From contig NZ_JAUSLW010000030.1 of the NCBI RefSeq assembly GCF_030645195.1, positions 1 through 64,000 of the forward strand: DNA of 64,000 nucleotides, read 5' to 3'. Positions 19,090 through 28,675 of this stretch are shown in pieces (position 1 is the first letter of the stretch; each line of letters starts with the position of its first letter). Made by a program: the position numbers and the translations under genes. The notes under the pieces were generated by a model, which was not told where the DNA came from, ran no database searches, and saw only the letters and a program-made list of their open reading frames with translations. Source of the stretch: Phenylobacterium sp. (GTDB lineage Bacteria > Pseudomonadota > Alphaproteobacteria > Caulobacterales > Caulobacteraceae).

Positions 19090-20354
19090 CCGCCGACGCC
19101 GCCTGGTCCGGCGCCGACGTCTCGGGGCGGCGGCAGATCAGCATCTGGGACCTGGCGATCTTCGCCGCCAGCGTCTCGATCCTGCTGATCTTCAGCGAAG
19201 GCTGGGTCTTCCCCCTGCGGGGCGACGCCAACAACACCGCCTTCGACAAGCTGATCCCGCTGGGCTACCTGCCGGCCTATGCGGCGGCGGCGCTGCTGAT
19301 GGCCCTGACCCCGATCAGCGTCTTGCGGGCCGTGATCCGCCAGCCCTTCCTGATCATCCTGATGCTGATCGTGGGGCTGTCGATCTTCTGGTCCACAGCG
19401 CCGGACATCACGGTGCGCCGGGTCGTAGCGGTCTACGCCACCACCCTGGGCGGGGTCGTCCTGGCCGCCCGCTATCGATGGGCGGAGCTGGCGGAGATCG
19501 TCGCCACGGCCTTCGCTGTCCTGGTGACCATCTCCTTCATCATGCCCCTGGCGGTCCCCTCCATCGGGGTGATGCACGAGCTGTTCCCCGGCGCCTGGCG
19601 GGGAGTCTGGGCCGACAAGAACGCCATGGGGGGCATCATGTCCCTGGGCTTCGCCGTCCTGGCGGCGGCGGCCATGCTCAATCCGCAGCGCGCCAAGATC
19701 TGGTGGCCCTTCGCGGCCCTGGCCGTCCTGCTGGTGATCATGTCCACCTCCAAGACCTCGCTGGTCACGGTGATGATGGCCCTGGGCGGCCTGATGTTCG
19801 TCGGCCTGGCCCGGCGCAGTCCCGCCGCCGGTGTGGCCACCAGCTGGCTCGCCGTCCTGGGGATCGTGATGGTGGCCAGCGTGGCGATCTTCGCCGCCGA
19901 CCTGTTCTTCGACCTGCTGGGCAAGGACGCCACCCTCACCGGGCGGACCGAGATCTGGGACGCCGCCCTCCGTCAGATCGAGAAGCGGCCCTGGACCGGC
20001 TACGGCTATAGCGCCGTCTGGGACGACACCAGCCGCTGGGGCCCGCTGCCCAAGATCGTCCAGGAGGCCGGCTGGAAGCCGCACCACTCCCACAACACCT
20101 GGATCGAGCAGTGGCTGGGCCTGGGGGTCTTCGGCCTGGCCGCCTGGGGCCTGTGCTTCCTGCAGACCATGGTGCTCGCCGTCGTCTCGGTGTTCCGGGA
20201 CAAGGGCGCCTACCTGGCCCTGCCGTTCCTGCTGGTCTACGGCGTGACTTCGCTCACCGAGAGCGTGGCGGTGAACTACAACGACTTCCGCTGGGTGATC
20301 TTCGTGGCCCTGGCGGTGAAGCTCTGCTGGCCCGACCGCGAGGTCAGGACCTAG
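19086..20354 (+). CDS. hfsC: O-antigen ligase/polymerase-type membrane protein (HfsC-like)
   Basis: Multi-TM; GRTEIWDAALRQIEKRPWTGYGYSAVWDD...KPHHSHNTWIEQWLGLGVFGLAAW typical of Wzy/O-antigen ligase; overlaps hfsB by 4 bp. Confidence 0.85.
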   Translation: MTADAAWSGADVSGRRQISIWDLAIFAASVSILLIFSEGWVFPLRGDANNTAFDKLIPLGYLPAYAAAALLMALTPISVLRAVIRQPFLIILMLIVGLSIFWSTAPDITVRRVVAVYATTLGGVVLAARYRWAELAEIVATAFAVLVTISFIMPLAVPSIGVMHELFPGAWRGVWADKNAMGGIMSLGFAVLAAAAMLNPQRAKIWWPFAALAVLLVIMSTSKTSLVTVMMALGGLMFVGLARRSPAAGVATSWLAVLGIVMVASVAIFAADLFFDLLGKDATLTGRTEIWDAALRQIEKRPWTGYGYSAVWDDTSRWGPLPKIVQEAGWKPHHSHNTWIEQWLGLGVFGLAAWGLCFLQTMVLAVVSVFRDKGAYLALPFLLVYGVTSLTESVAVNYNDFRWVIFVALAVKLCWPDREVRT

Positions 20355-21115
20355 AGGCCCAAGCGCCGCGCGCCCTCGCGCACCGTCACCACCTCGAAGC
20401 CGTCGGCCACCGCCTGGTCGATCAGCCGGGCCAGGACCTCGGGCGTGCAGCCCCAGGGGGAGGGGTCTGGACGGACGTCGTGGGTGTAGAGGATCAGCCA
20501 GGCGGTCCTGGCCTTGGCCTCGTCCAGCCAGCGGCGCGCGACGATCTCGCCATCGGGCCCCTCGATGCCGACGGCCGGCGTCTGGTTCAGGTCGCAGCCC
20601 TTCTCGATCAGGCCGTGATGCAGGGCGCGCAGGGTGGAGAACCGCCTGGCGAGCGCCTGCTTGGGGCCGCCGGCGACGTCGCCATAGGGATAGGCGAAGC
20701 TCACCCGGTCCTCGACGCCCCATTCGGCCATCGCCTGGGCGTTGCGCTCCACGTCGGCCAGGGCCCCGGGGCCGGTGGCCTGGCCGCAGTCGAGATGGGA
20801 ATAGGTGTGGCAGGCGATCTCGTGGCCCGCCTTGGCCAGGCGGCGATAGTCCACCGGCTCGGCGCAGACCCCCATGGGGGCCTCGGTCCCGGCCAGGCCG
20901 GCGGAGACATAGTAGGTCCCGGCCAGGCCGCGGGTCTCCAGCAGGGCGGCCCCGGCCACCGCGGCGGTCAGGGGGGCGTCGTCGAAGGTGAAGGAGACCA
21001 TCGGCCGCTCCGGCCCCCTGGCCAGGGGGCGGCGATGGACCAGGCGCACCAGACGACGGCGCAGCTTGCCCTTGAGCGAACGGTCGGCGGAGTAGGCCTC
21101 TGCATAGGTCGCCAT
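20351..21115 (-). CDS. hfsH: Polysaccharide deacetylase (HfsH-like)
   Basis: VSFTFDDAPLTAAVAGAALLETRGLAGTYYVSAGL...GHEIACHTYSHLDC...SFAYPYGDVA (NodB motifs). Start 21115. Confidence 0.9.
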   Translation of the reverse strand: MATYAEAYSADRSLKGKLRRRLVRLVHRRPLARGPERPMVSFTFDDAPLTAAVAGAALLETRGLAGTYYVSAGLAGTEAPMGVCAEPVDYRRLAKAGHEIACHTYSHLDCGQATGPGALADVERNAQAMAEWGVEDRVSFAYPYGDVAGGPKQALARRFSTLRALHHGLIEKGCDLNQTPAVGIEGPDGEIVARRWLDEAKARTAWLILYTHDVRPDPSPWGCTPEVLARLIDQAVADGFEVVTVREGARRLGL

Positions 21116-22041
21116 CACACGGCCTCGGCGTAGAGGGCGGCGCGGTAGAGGCGCAGGGCGAAGGCGCGGGTTTTCAGCGGCGGCCCCTCTGTCAGCGCAT
21201 AGGCCTTCAGCATCGGCCGCCACAGGCTGCGCAGCGGCGCGCGCTTCAGCACGCGGGCGACCTTGTAGCTGGGATAGTGGCTGATGACGGCGTGATGGGT
21301 CGCCACGATTCGCGCGAAGTTGCCGGTGGACTGCTCGTACTTGTCGGCAAGCGTCCTGGCGGTGTCGAGGCCCAGGTGGGTGGCGGTGTTCTCCACGTGC
21401 AGTATCGGCCAGCAGCGGGCCACCCGCATGCCCCATTCCACGTCCTCCCAGCCCCAGCCGGCGAAGCCTTCGTCAAAGGACTCGGCGGCGAAGACGTCGG
21501 CGCGGACCAGCAGGTTGGAGGTGAAGATTTTCTCCGGGGTCAGGGCGCGCTCGGTCGCGGGCAGGCAATCGGAGTGGCCGGCCATGGCCCGGTGCAGGGC
21601 GTGGTCGGCCCGCGCAGGCGCCTGGTCTAGGGAGAAGCCGCCGAAGGCCACCGCCGGGTTTTCCCGGGCGATCAGGTCCAGCCAGGCGGCGATGAAGGTG
21701 GGCGAGTCCGGCAGCATGTCGCTGTCGAGGAACAGGAAGTGCCCGGCCCTGGCGTGGGCCACCAGCCGGTTGCGGCCCTTGGAGCGGCCCTCATTGGCCG
21801 CCAGCCGGGCGAAGCGGGCGGGCAGGGGGAGGGCGGCGATGGCGGCCTCGACGCGGGCGGCGAGAGCCGGGTCGCGCGAGCCGTCGTCCAGGATCACCAC
21901 CTCGGCGTCGCCGGTCTCGCGCGCCAGAGCCGCCAGCAGCGGGGTGGGATCATCGCCCTTGAAGGGGATCAGGATGGAGAGGGCCGGGCGGCCCCTGGGC
22001 CACAGGGGATTGTCGAACAGGATCTCGGCTTGCGCGGTCAT
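21115..22041 (-). CDS. hfsG: Family 2-type glycosyltransferase (HfsG-like)
   Basis: PALSILIPFKGDDPTPLLAALARETGDAEVVILDDGS...FLFLDSDMLPDS...GWGWEDVEWGMRV. Confidence 0.88.
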   Translation of the reverse strand: MTAQAEILFDNPLWPRGRPALSILIPFKGDDPTPLLAALARETGDAEVVILDDGSRDPALAARVEAAIAALPLPARFARLAANEGRSKGRNRLVAHARAGHFLFLDSDMLPDSPTFIAAWLDLIARENPAVAFGGFSLDQAPARADHALHRAMAGHSDCLPATERALTPEKIFTSNLLVRADVFAAESFDEGFAGWGWEDVEWGMRVARCWPILHVENTATHLGLDTARTLADKYEQSTGNFARIVATHHAVISHYPSYKVARVLKRAPLRSLWRPMLKAYALTEGPPLKTRAFALRLYRAALYAEAV

Positions 22042-23549
22042 GTGGCGCTCCGGGCGCGGAAGGTGCGGAGGGCCTCGCGGCCGCGGCTGCGCAGGGCGCC
22101 GGCGTCCACCAGGGCTACCACCAGGCCATAGACCACTGCGCCGGCCAGGGCCTTGAGGGCCAGTTCCGGCAGGCCGCCCAGGGCCGGGATGCGGCTGACC
22201 GCCAGGGCCATCAGCAGACTGGCGCCCAGGGCCTGGCCCAGGGTCAGCCAGGGGATCGGCAGAATGAGCGTTCGCCGTCCTAGCAGGGCGGAGGCGGCTA
22301 GGCCCAGCGCGTAGCTGGCCGGGGTCGCCCAGAGGGCGCCGTCCAGGCCGAAACGGGGGATCAGGATCAGGTTGAGGACCACATTGGCGCCAGCTGGCAC
22401 GATCATGGCCACCAGCAGGAAGCCGGTCTTCCGTCCCAGGGTGAAGGCCTGGTGGAAGTAGTAGGTGGTCAGGCCCGCCAGCAGGCCGCTGAGCGCGATC
22501 CAGGGGGTGACGTGGGCGGCTCCAGGACTGAGGTTCTGCCCGATCATCAGTTGCGACAGGGGAGCGGCCACCAGGGCCAGGCCCGCGGCGGCGGGGACGG
22601 TGAGCAGGATCATCAACTGGGCCTGCTCGCGGGCGGCCTGGGCCAGGGCGCCGCGGCCGCCGCGCTCCAGGGCCATGATCAGGGCCGGGCCGCCGGCGGC
22701 GCCCAGCCAGATGAAGACCACGTCCAGGGTGCGGTTGGCCAGGCTATAGCCCGCGTGATAGACGCCCACCGCCGCCTGATCGAGGAAGGCGGCCAGCAGG
22801 AACCGGTCGGTGGTGGCCAGCACCAGGGCCAGGATCAGGGATAGGGCCACCGGCGCGCCATAGGCGGCGTGCTCGCGGGCCCGATCAGCGGCGAAGGCGC
22901 CGGGCCTGGCGCGGGCGAACTCGCCGGGCAGGAACCACAGGGTGCACAGGGCCGCGGCCAGGCCGTAGCCCATCATCGGCGCGGCCCCGCCAAAGCCCAT
23001 CCAGGCCAGGCCGGCGCCGAGCAGGAAGCCGCCGAGGGTCTGGGCGATGTCGAGGCTGGCGGCCCCGCCCACCTCGCCCGCCGCGCGGCGGCGCTCCTGG
23101 GCCAGCTTGGCGAAGGTGCGGAAGGGCACAGCGGCGAGACCCGCCAGCACCGCCATCCGAAGGCCCGGGGTCATGGGCCACAGGACGGTCAGTCCCGCCA
23201 CCACCGGCACCAGGGCGATCAGCAGCAGCCAGGTGCGGTAGACGGTGGCGGCGTGGTCGGCCCCGCCGTTGCGGTCGGCCTCCCGGGCCCAGAACCGCGC
23301 CATCGCCGCCTCGTTCCAGGTGAAGACGGCGGTGTGGGTCAGGGTCATGACCGAGAAGCCCAGGGCGTAGTCGCCGAACTGGGCCGGGGTCATCAGGCGG
23401 GTGAAGGCCACGATGGTGAGCAGGCCCACGACACCCTGCACGATATTGACGGGCAGATAGCCGACCACCCCTCGCCAGAACATCGCCGCACGCCTCTTTG
23501 TAACTCCGGCGATCAGGCCGCCGAGATTGAGGCTCAGCTTGCCCCACAA
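22038..23549 (-). CDS. hfsF: Polysaccharide flippase, Wzx-type (HfsF-like); start may be ATG at 23483
   Basis: ~12-14 hydrophobic segments; ARFWAREADRNGGADHAATVYRTWLLLIALVPVVAGL; oligosaccharide flippase pattern; context. Confidence 0.86.
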   Translation of the reverse strand: MWGKLSLNLGGLIAGVTKRRAAMFWRGVVGYLPVNIVQGVVGLLTIVAFTRLMTPAQFGDYALGFSVMTLTHTAVFTWNEAAMARFWAREADRNGGADHAATVYRTWLLLIALVPVVAGLTVLWPMTPGLRMAVLAGLAAVPFRTFAKLAQERRRAAGEVGGAASLDIAQTLGGFLLGAGLAWMGFGGAAPMMGYGLAAALCTLWFLPGEFARARPGAFAADRAREHAAYGAPVALSLILALVLATTDRFLLAAFLDQAAVGVYHAGYSLANRTLDVVFIWLGAAGGPALIMALERGGRGALAQAAREQAQLMILLTVPAAAGLALVAAPLSQLMIGQNLSPGAAHVTPWIALSGLLAGLTTYYFHQAFTLGRKTGFLLVAMIVPAGANVVLNLILIPRFGLDGALWATPASYALGLAASALLGRRTLILPIPWLTLGQALGASLLMALAVSRIPALGGLPELALKALAGAVVYGLVVALVDAGALRSRGREALRTFRARSAT

Positions 23550-23579
23550 GGCGGTTTCAAACGGTTAAGGCCACGGGCC

Positions 23580-25124
23580 TCAGCGGATGTTCTCGCGGTC
23601 GCCCAGTAGGCAGGGCAGGGTCATGGCGATGATGTAGAGGTCGAGCAGGAAGGACTGCCGCTCGATGTACTCCACGTCCAGGGCGACCCGGCGCTTCACC
23701 AGCTCCGGGGTGTCCACCGGACCCCGCGAGCCGTGGATGGCGGCCCAGCCGGTCATGCCGGGTTTCATGCGGTGGCGATGGGCGTATTCAGCCACCAGGC
23801 GGGCGGATTCCACGTCGCCGGTCATCATGCCCACCGGGTGAGGCCGGGGCCCCACCAGGGACATCTCACCGGCCAGCACGTTGAAGATCTGCGGCAGCTC
23901 GTCCAGCGAGGTCTTGCGGATGAAGCGGCCGACCCGGGTGACGCGGTCATCGTCGGCCTGGGTCTGGCGCACCTTGGTCTGGGGCGTGGCCTGGACGCGC
24001 ATGGAGCGGAACTTCCAGACCACGATCTCCTCGTTGTTGAAGCCGTGGCGACGCTGGCGGAACAGGGCGGGGCCGGGACTGTCGAGCTTGATGGCGAAGG
24101 CCACCAGGGCCATGACCGGGGCGGCGACCACCAGGGCCAAGGAGCCGACCACAAGGTCTTGAATACGTTTGACGATCACCCGCCGGTCGTCCAGCGGCGC
24201 GCCGGAGATGTGGGCCAGGGGGACGTCGGCGATGCGGCTGATGGCGGCGGCCTCGTGGGCGGCGTCCTCGCCGTCCAGCAGCAGGCTGACCTCGTTGGGC
24301 AGGACCCGCAGCCGCTCGATCACCTGGCCGACCCGGGCGCGGGCCTGGGAGGGCACCGTGATCACGATGCGGTCGACATAGGGCATGATGCGGTGGGCGA
24401 CGAGGGCGTTGGTGTCGCCCAGCACGGGGACGCCGCGGATGCCGGCCGGGCTGCGGGCGGCGCGGTCGTCGAACACCCCCAGGATATTGGCCTCCCGGCT
24501 CAGCAGGGTGGCGACGATCAGGCGCTCGGCCGCGCCGGTGGCGCCGACCACGACGATGTTGGGGGTCAGCCGGCCGCTGGCCCGCCAGCGCCGGACGCAG
24601 AGCCACCAGACGATGTGCAGGCCGTAGGTGGCCGCGAAGGCCAGCGGGCCCCAGATGGCCATGGCCTGGCCGAGCGCCGCCAGCGGCACGAAGGGGATGA
24701 GGGCGACGAAGGCCGCGCCCGCGCCGACGGCGAAGGCCCCGCTCAGGCGGGCGAGATGGTAGGCCAGGCCCTCGCGGCGGCCAAATCCGTAGGCGCGGAA
24801 CACCGAGAGGGCGAGGAGAACCGCCAGCGCCCCGGCGCAGGTCACCGATAGGGCCGCGGCGCCGATCGCCCCCAGGCTATGGGCCGCCAGGCCGGCGAGG
24901 ATCAGCACGACCGCGTCGCCGCCCTGGAACATGCGGGCCACCACCCGGCCCTGCAGGCGGGCGCGGGTCGGGATCAGGGCCTTGGGACGGAACGGACCGC
25001 GGCGGTCGGCGGACACCTCCGACTCAGGCGGCGGCAGGTCGGGCGCTTCGGCGCGGCGATCGGCTTCAGCCTCGACCTCGGCCTTGGGGCGGGCCTTGCG
25101 CTGGAACTGGACGATCGAAGACAT
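23580..25124 (-). CDS. hfsE: Undecaprenyl-phosphate polyprenol phosphoglycosyltransferase (HfsE-like initiating transferase)
   Basis: KRIQDLVVGSLALVVAAPVMALVAFAIKLDSPGPALFRQRRHGFNNEEIVVWKFRSMRV...RVGRFIRKTSLDELPQIFNVLAGEMSLVGPRPHPVGM. Confidence 0.92.
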   Translation of the reverse strand: MSSIVQFQRKARPKAEVEAEADRRAEAPDLPPPESEVSADRRGPFRPKALIPTRARLQGRVVARMFQGGDAVVLILAGLAAHSLGAIGAAALSVTCAGALAVLLALSVFRAYGFGRREGLAYHLARLSGAFAVGAGAAFVALIPFVPLAALGQAMAIWGPLAFAATYGLHIVWWLCVRRWRASGRLTPNIVVVGATGAAERLIVATLLSREANILGVFDDRAARSPAGIRGVPVLGDTNALVAHRIMPYVDRIVITVPSQARARVGQVIERLRVLPNEVSLLLDGEDAAHEAAAISRIADVPLAHISGAPLDDRRVIVKRIQDLVVGSLALVVAAPVMALVAFAIKLDSPGPALFRQRRHGFNNEEIVVWKFRSMRVQATPQTKVRQTQADDDRVTRVGRFIRKTSLDELPQIFNVLAGEMSLVGPRPHPVGMMTGDVESARLVAEYAHRHRMKPGMTGWAAIHGSRGPVDTPELVKRRVALDVEYIERQSFLLDLYIIAMTLPCLLGDRENIR

Positions 25125-25299
25125 GGAACGGGGGCCACGCACACGGAATTGGGTCGCTGCAATGTGACGCAGGGGTCTGATCGTCGGGTTAACGGCGCAG
25201 CGTGTTCGTTGAACGCCAAGGGATTTGAGGGGCCCGCGCCGAAAGCGTGCGACTCGATTGCCAGCCGCATTCGAAACCGCTATCCGTCCCGGCCTTGAT

Positions 25300-25389
25300 G
25301 GTGACGTGGCCGAGTGGCTGAAGGCAACGGTTTGCTAAATCGTCATACGTGAAAGCGTATCCAGGGTTCGAATCCCTGCGTCACCGCCA
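25300..25389 (+). tRNA. tRNA-Ser (anticodon GCT), CCA encoded
   Basis: GGTGACG...CGTCACC acceptor stem, variable arm, anticodon loop TTTGCTAA, T-loop GGTTCGAATCC, G discriminator plus CCA at 25387-25389. Confidence 0.97.
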
Positions 25390-25401
25390 AGACCTTTCCC
25401 C

Positions 25402-27021
25402 TCATTTCTTCACGCACAGCCACCGCGCGCGGTGGAAGTTGCCGACATTGTCGACCCAGCCGGTGACCTTGGGGCTGACCAGGTTGCGGTTCACCACGAA
25501 GTAGACAGGGATCATGGCCTCGTCGGCCAGCATCAGCTGTTCGGCGCGCTGCAGGATATCCGCGCGCTCTCGCGCGTCCGGCTCGTTGTCGGCTTGATTG
25601 AGCAGGGCGTCATAGGCCGGGTTCTTGTAGTCGCCGTAGTTCTGGCCGCCGGTGTCGGACTTCATCAGGCCCAGGAAGGTCACCGGATCGTTGAAGTCGG
25701 CGAACCAGCTCATGGCGCCGACCCCGAAGTCGCGGTTGCGATAGGCGGCGAAGGCGATCTGGCCTTCGTTCTGCACGATCTTGGCGTCCACCCCGATGCT
25801 GGCCCAGTCGGCCTGGACGGCGCTGGCCAGCAGGATGGTGTCGGGGCTGTTGCCGATCTTCAATTCGAAGCTCAGGGGGTGGCCCGGCCCATAGCCCGCC
25901 TGCGCCAGCAGCCGCTTGGCTTCGGCCTGGCGCTCGGCGAGCGGCTTGTGGGCCCACACCGTCTGCGGGCCCTGGGCGTAGCCCGCCGTGCCCGGCGGCA
26001 CGAAGGCGTAGGCCGGCAACTGCCCCGCCCGCAGCAGCTTGGCGGTGATGAACTCGCGGTCGACGGCCTCCGATAGGGCGCGGCGCACGCGGATGTCGCG
26101 GAAGGCCGCGATCTCCCGGGTGTTGAAGGAGAGATAGGCGGTGGCCAGCGAGTTCTTGGCCCGCACATAGGCAGGCATGGTCTGCCGCAGGCGCCCGATC
26201 CGGTTGGACTGGAACGAGGTGTTCACGTCCAGCTCGCCGCGTTGGATGCGCCGCTCAGCCATCACCGAGTCCGGGGTCGGGAAATAGTCGATGCGGTCCA
26301 CGCAGACATTGGCCACGTCGTAGAAGTTGGGGTTCTTCACCACCTCGATGTGGTCGCCCAACTTCCAGCTCATCAGCTTGAAGGGGCCGTTGGAGACATA
26401 GCGGCCGGGCTTGACCCAGGCGTCGCCCCACGTCTCCACGGCGTGCTTGGGCACCGGGAAGAAGCTCTGGTGCTTCAGCAGTTCCGGCAGGTAGGGGGCG
26501 GGGTGCTCCAGGGTCAGTTCCAGGGTGCGGGGGTCGATGGCGCGCGCGCCCAGGGCGACCAGGGGAGCCTTGCCCTCGTTCACCGCCTGGCCGTTCTTCA
26601 GCAGGTAGACGAGGTAGGCATAGATCGAGGCGGTCTTCGGATCGAGGATGCGGCGATAGGCGAACACGAAGTCGTCTGCGGTCACCGCGACCCCGTCCGA
26701 CCACTTGGCGTCGCGCAGGTGGAAGGTCCAGACCAGGCCGTCGGGGCTGGTCTCCCAGGAGGTGGCCATGGCCGGGATCGGCGCGCCATCCGGGGCGTCG
26801 GTGGTCAGGCCGAAGATCAGGTCGGCGATGATGGTGAACTCGTCTACCAGGTTGCTGGTCTGCGGATCCAGCGTGCCGGCCTCCTGGTTGCTGCCATAGG
26901 CCAGGCAGACCTCGCCAGCGGGGCAGGGCGGGCGGCTGACCCTGGCCTGGCAGGCGCTGAGCAGCAGAACCGCCGCGCCGAGGGCGGCCATCAGGACGGG
27001 GTGGAGACTCGTGGGGTTCAT
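25402..27021 (-). CDS. Peptide ABC transporter substrate-binding lipoprotein (OppA/DppA family)
   Basis: MNPTSLHPVLMAALGAAVLLLSACQ lipobox; AYGSNQEAGTLDPQTSNLVDEFTIIADLIFGLTTDAPDG...WTFHLRDAKWSDGVAVTADDFVFAYRRILDP. ATG at 27021. Confidence 0.92.
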   Translation of the reverse strand: MNPTSLHPVLMAALGAAVLLLSACQARVSRPPCPAGEVCLAYGSNQEAGTLDPQTSNLVDEFTIIADLIFGLTTDAPDGAPIPAMATSWETSPDGLVWTFHLRDAKWSDGVAVTADDFVFAYRRILDPKTASIYAYLVYLLKNGQAVNEGKAPLVALGARAIDPRTLELTLEHPAPYLPELLKHQSFFPVPKHAVETWGDAWVKPGRYVSNGPFKLMSWKLGDHIEVVKNPNFYDVANVCVDRIDYFPTPDSVMAERRIQRGELDVNTSFQSNRIGRLRQTMPAYVRAKNSLATAYLSFNTREIAAFRDIRVRRALSEAVDREFITAKLLRAGQLPAYAFVPPGTAGYAQGPQTVWAHKPLAERQAEAKRLLAQAGYGPGHPLSFELKIGNSPDTILLASAVQADWASIGVDAKIVQNEGQIAFAAYRNRDFGVGAMSWFADFNDPVTFLGLMKSDTGGQNYGDYKNPAYDALLNQADNEPDARERADILQRAEQLMLADEAMIPVYFVVNRNLVSPKVTGWVDNVGNFHRARWLCVKK

Positions 27022-27136
27022 GCCTAGTCGTCCCATCGCGCGACCGGCCTGTCGAGGGCGGGGCGAAAAACCGCGTGCGTCCCCGGCTGTGCGCGCTATG
27101 CCGGTCGCGCCATGCCGCCAGAGCATGCGGGAGGGG

Positions 27137-28003
27137 ATGATGAGCTATTCCGAAAAGCCGTTCCGGTTCGACGGCGCCGACGGCGTCTCCATCGCCGGGT
27201 TCCGCTGGGCCGACGACCGCGTGGCGCCGCGCGCCATCCTGCAGATCGCCCACGGCATGGGCGAGCACGCCCGGCGATACCCCGAGCCCCTGATCCCGAT
27301 CATGGCCGACGGCTTCGTCCTCTATGCCGACGACCATCGCGGCCATGGCTATACCGCGCCCTCCAAGGAAGCCCTGGGCGACTTCGGCGAGAACGGCGCC
27401 GAGCTGGTGGTGGAGGATATCGCCCGTCTGACCGACCTGGCGCGAGCCGAGAATCCCGGCCTGCCGCTAATCCTCCTGGGCCACAGCCTTGGGTCCTTCT
27501 TCGCCCAGGCCTACGCCTTCGACCATGCCGACAAGATCGACGGCCTGGTGCTGTCGGGCACGGCGGCCTTCGGCGACCGCACGGGGCCGGCCAAGAAGCT
27601 GGACGAGATGAACGCCGACGGGCCCACGCCGCGCACCCCCTATGACTGGCTCTCCCGCGACGAGGCCGAGGTGGACAAGTACATCGCCGACCCCCTGTGC
27701 GGCTTCTCCCGCCAGCCCAGCGCCGCGGCGAGCTTCGCCCGGGTCAGCGCCCGCCTGCGCGACGAGGTGGAGATCGCCAAGATCCCCAAGGACCTGCCCC
27801 TCTACATCTTCGTGGGCGACCAGGACCCCATCAACCGCGAGCTGGCGCTGCTGCATCCGCTGGTGAACCGCTACAAGGCTGCGGGCCTCACTCGGATGGA
27901 GGTGAAAGTCTACGAGGGCGGCCGCCACGAGATGCTGAACGAAACCAACCGCGACGAGGTGGTGGCCGATCTGCTGGCCTGGCTGCGGAAGACGGTGGAA
28001 TAG
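27137..28003 (+). CDS. Alpha/beta hydrolase (monoacylglycerol lipase-like)
   Basis: ILQIAHGMGEHARRYPEPLIPIMADGFVLYADDHRGHGYTA...LILLGHSLGSFFAQAYA (GHSLG nucleophile). Confidence 0.9.
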   Translation: MMSYSEKPFRFDGADGVSIAGFRWADDRVAPRAILQIAHGMGEHARRYPEPLIPIMADGFVLYADDHRGHGYTAPSKEALGDFGENGAELVVEDIARLTDLARAENPGLPLILLGHSLGSFFAQAYAFDHADKIDGLVLSGTAAFGDRTGPAKKLDEMNADGPTPRTPYDWLSRDEAEVDKYIADPLCGFSRQPSAAASFARVSARLRDEVEIAKIPKDLPLYIFVGDQDPINRELALLHPLVNRYKAAGLTRMEVKVYEGGRHEMLNETNRDEVVADLLAWLRKTVE

Positions 28004-28011
28004 AGGGGCCG

Positions 28012-28548
28012 CTAAGCCCCGCTGGCGATCCCCAGGGTCTCGTCGGCCATGACGTCGGAGGCGTCGTCGGCGTCCATGATCTTCAGCAGCCGGATCCGGG
28101 CGCGGTTCACCCGGCTCTTGATGGTGCCAACCGCGCAGCCGCAGATGCTGGCGGCCTCTTCGTAGGAAAGCCCCGCCGCCCCCACCAGGATCAGGGCCTC
28201 GCGATGCTCATCGGGCAGCAACTTCAGGGCGTCCTGCATGGCGTGCATGGCCACGCTCCACTCCTGGGTCGGGGCCGACCTGAGCGTTCCGGCATACTCG
28301 CCCTGTTCGTCGCGCACCTCGCGGCGGCGGCGGATGACCTGGGTGTAGTAGGTGTTGCGCAGGATCGTGAACAGCCAGGCTCGCAGGTTGGTGCCGTCCT
28401 CGAACTTGTCGCGGTTGGTCCAGGCCTTGATCAGGGTGTCCTGGACCAGGTCGTCGGCGTCGGATCCATTGTGGCTCAAGGACCAGGCGAAGGCTCGCAG
28501 CGCAGGGATCATGCGCACGACGTCGTCGCGCCAGGTGTCGCCGGACAT
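28012..28548 (-). CDS. EcfG-type ECF RNA polymerase sigma factor
   Basis: LRAFAWSLSHNGSDADDLVQDTLIKAWTNRDKFEDGTNLRAWLFTILRNTYYTQVIRRRREV...LPDEHREALILVGAAGLSYEEAASICGCAVGTIKSRVNRAR. Confidence 0.88.
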   Translation of the reverse strand: MSGDTWRDDVVRMIPALRAFAWSLSHNGSDADDLVQDTLIKAWTNRDKFEDGTNLRAWLFTILRNTYYTQVIRRRREVRDEQGEYAGTLRSAPTQEWSVAMHAMQDALKLLPDEHREALILVGAAGLSYEEAASICGCAVGTIKSRVNRARIRLLKIMDADDASDVMADETLGIASGA

Positions 28549-28617
28549 GGGTTTCCTCGATCCGCCCCGCCGTCAGTTGGGAAGACGGTGTTCACCGCCG
28601 CGCCCCGTTGGTCACTC

Positions 28618-28642
28618 AACGCGCGCAGACTCCATCTGTTCC
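28618..28642 (-). promoter_or_regulatory. EcfG-type promoter, GGAAC-N16-CGTT, facing the sigma factor gene
   Basis: Reverse strand reads GGAAC AGATGGAGTCTGCGCG CGTT; about 70 nt upstream of the 28548 start. Confidence 0.75.
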
Positions 28643-28675
28643 GCCTTGCGGTTGAGCGCGCGGCCCCCAATCTAG

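Noticed and set aside
18834-20723. 629-aa minus-strand ORF across hfsB-hfsC
   Set aside because: Antisense of hfsB/hfsC; Gly/Asp/His/Gln-rich shadow frame.
25300-25401. tRNA-Ser as an integration site for a mobile element
   Set aside because: No integrase, no direct repeat of the tRNA 3' end noticed, and flanking genes are ordinary chromosomal genes.
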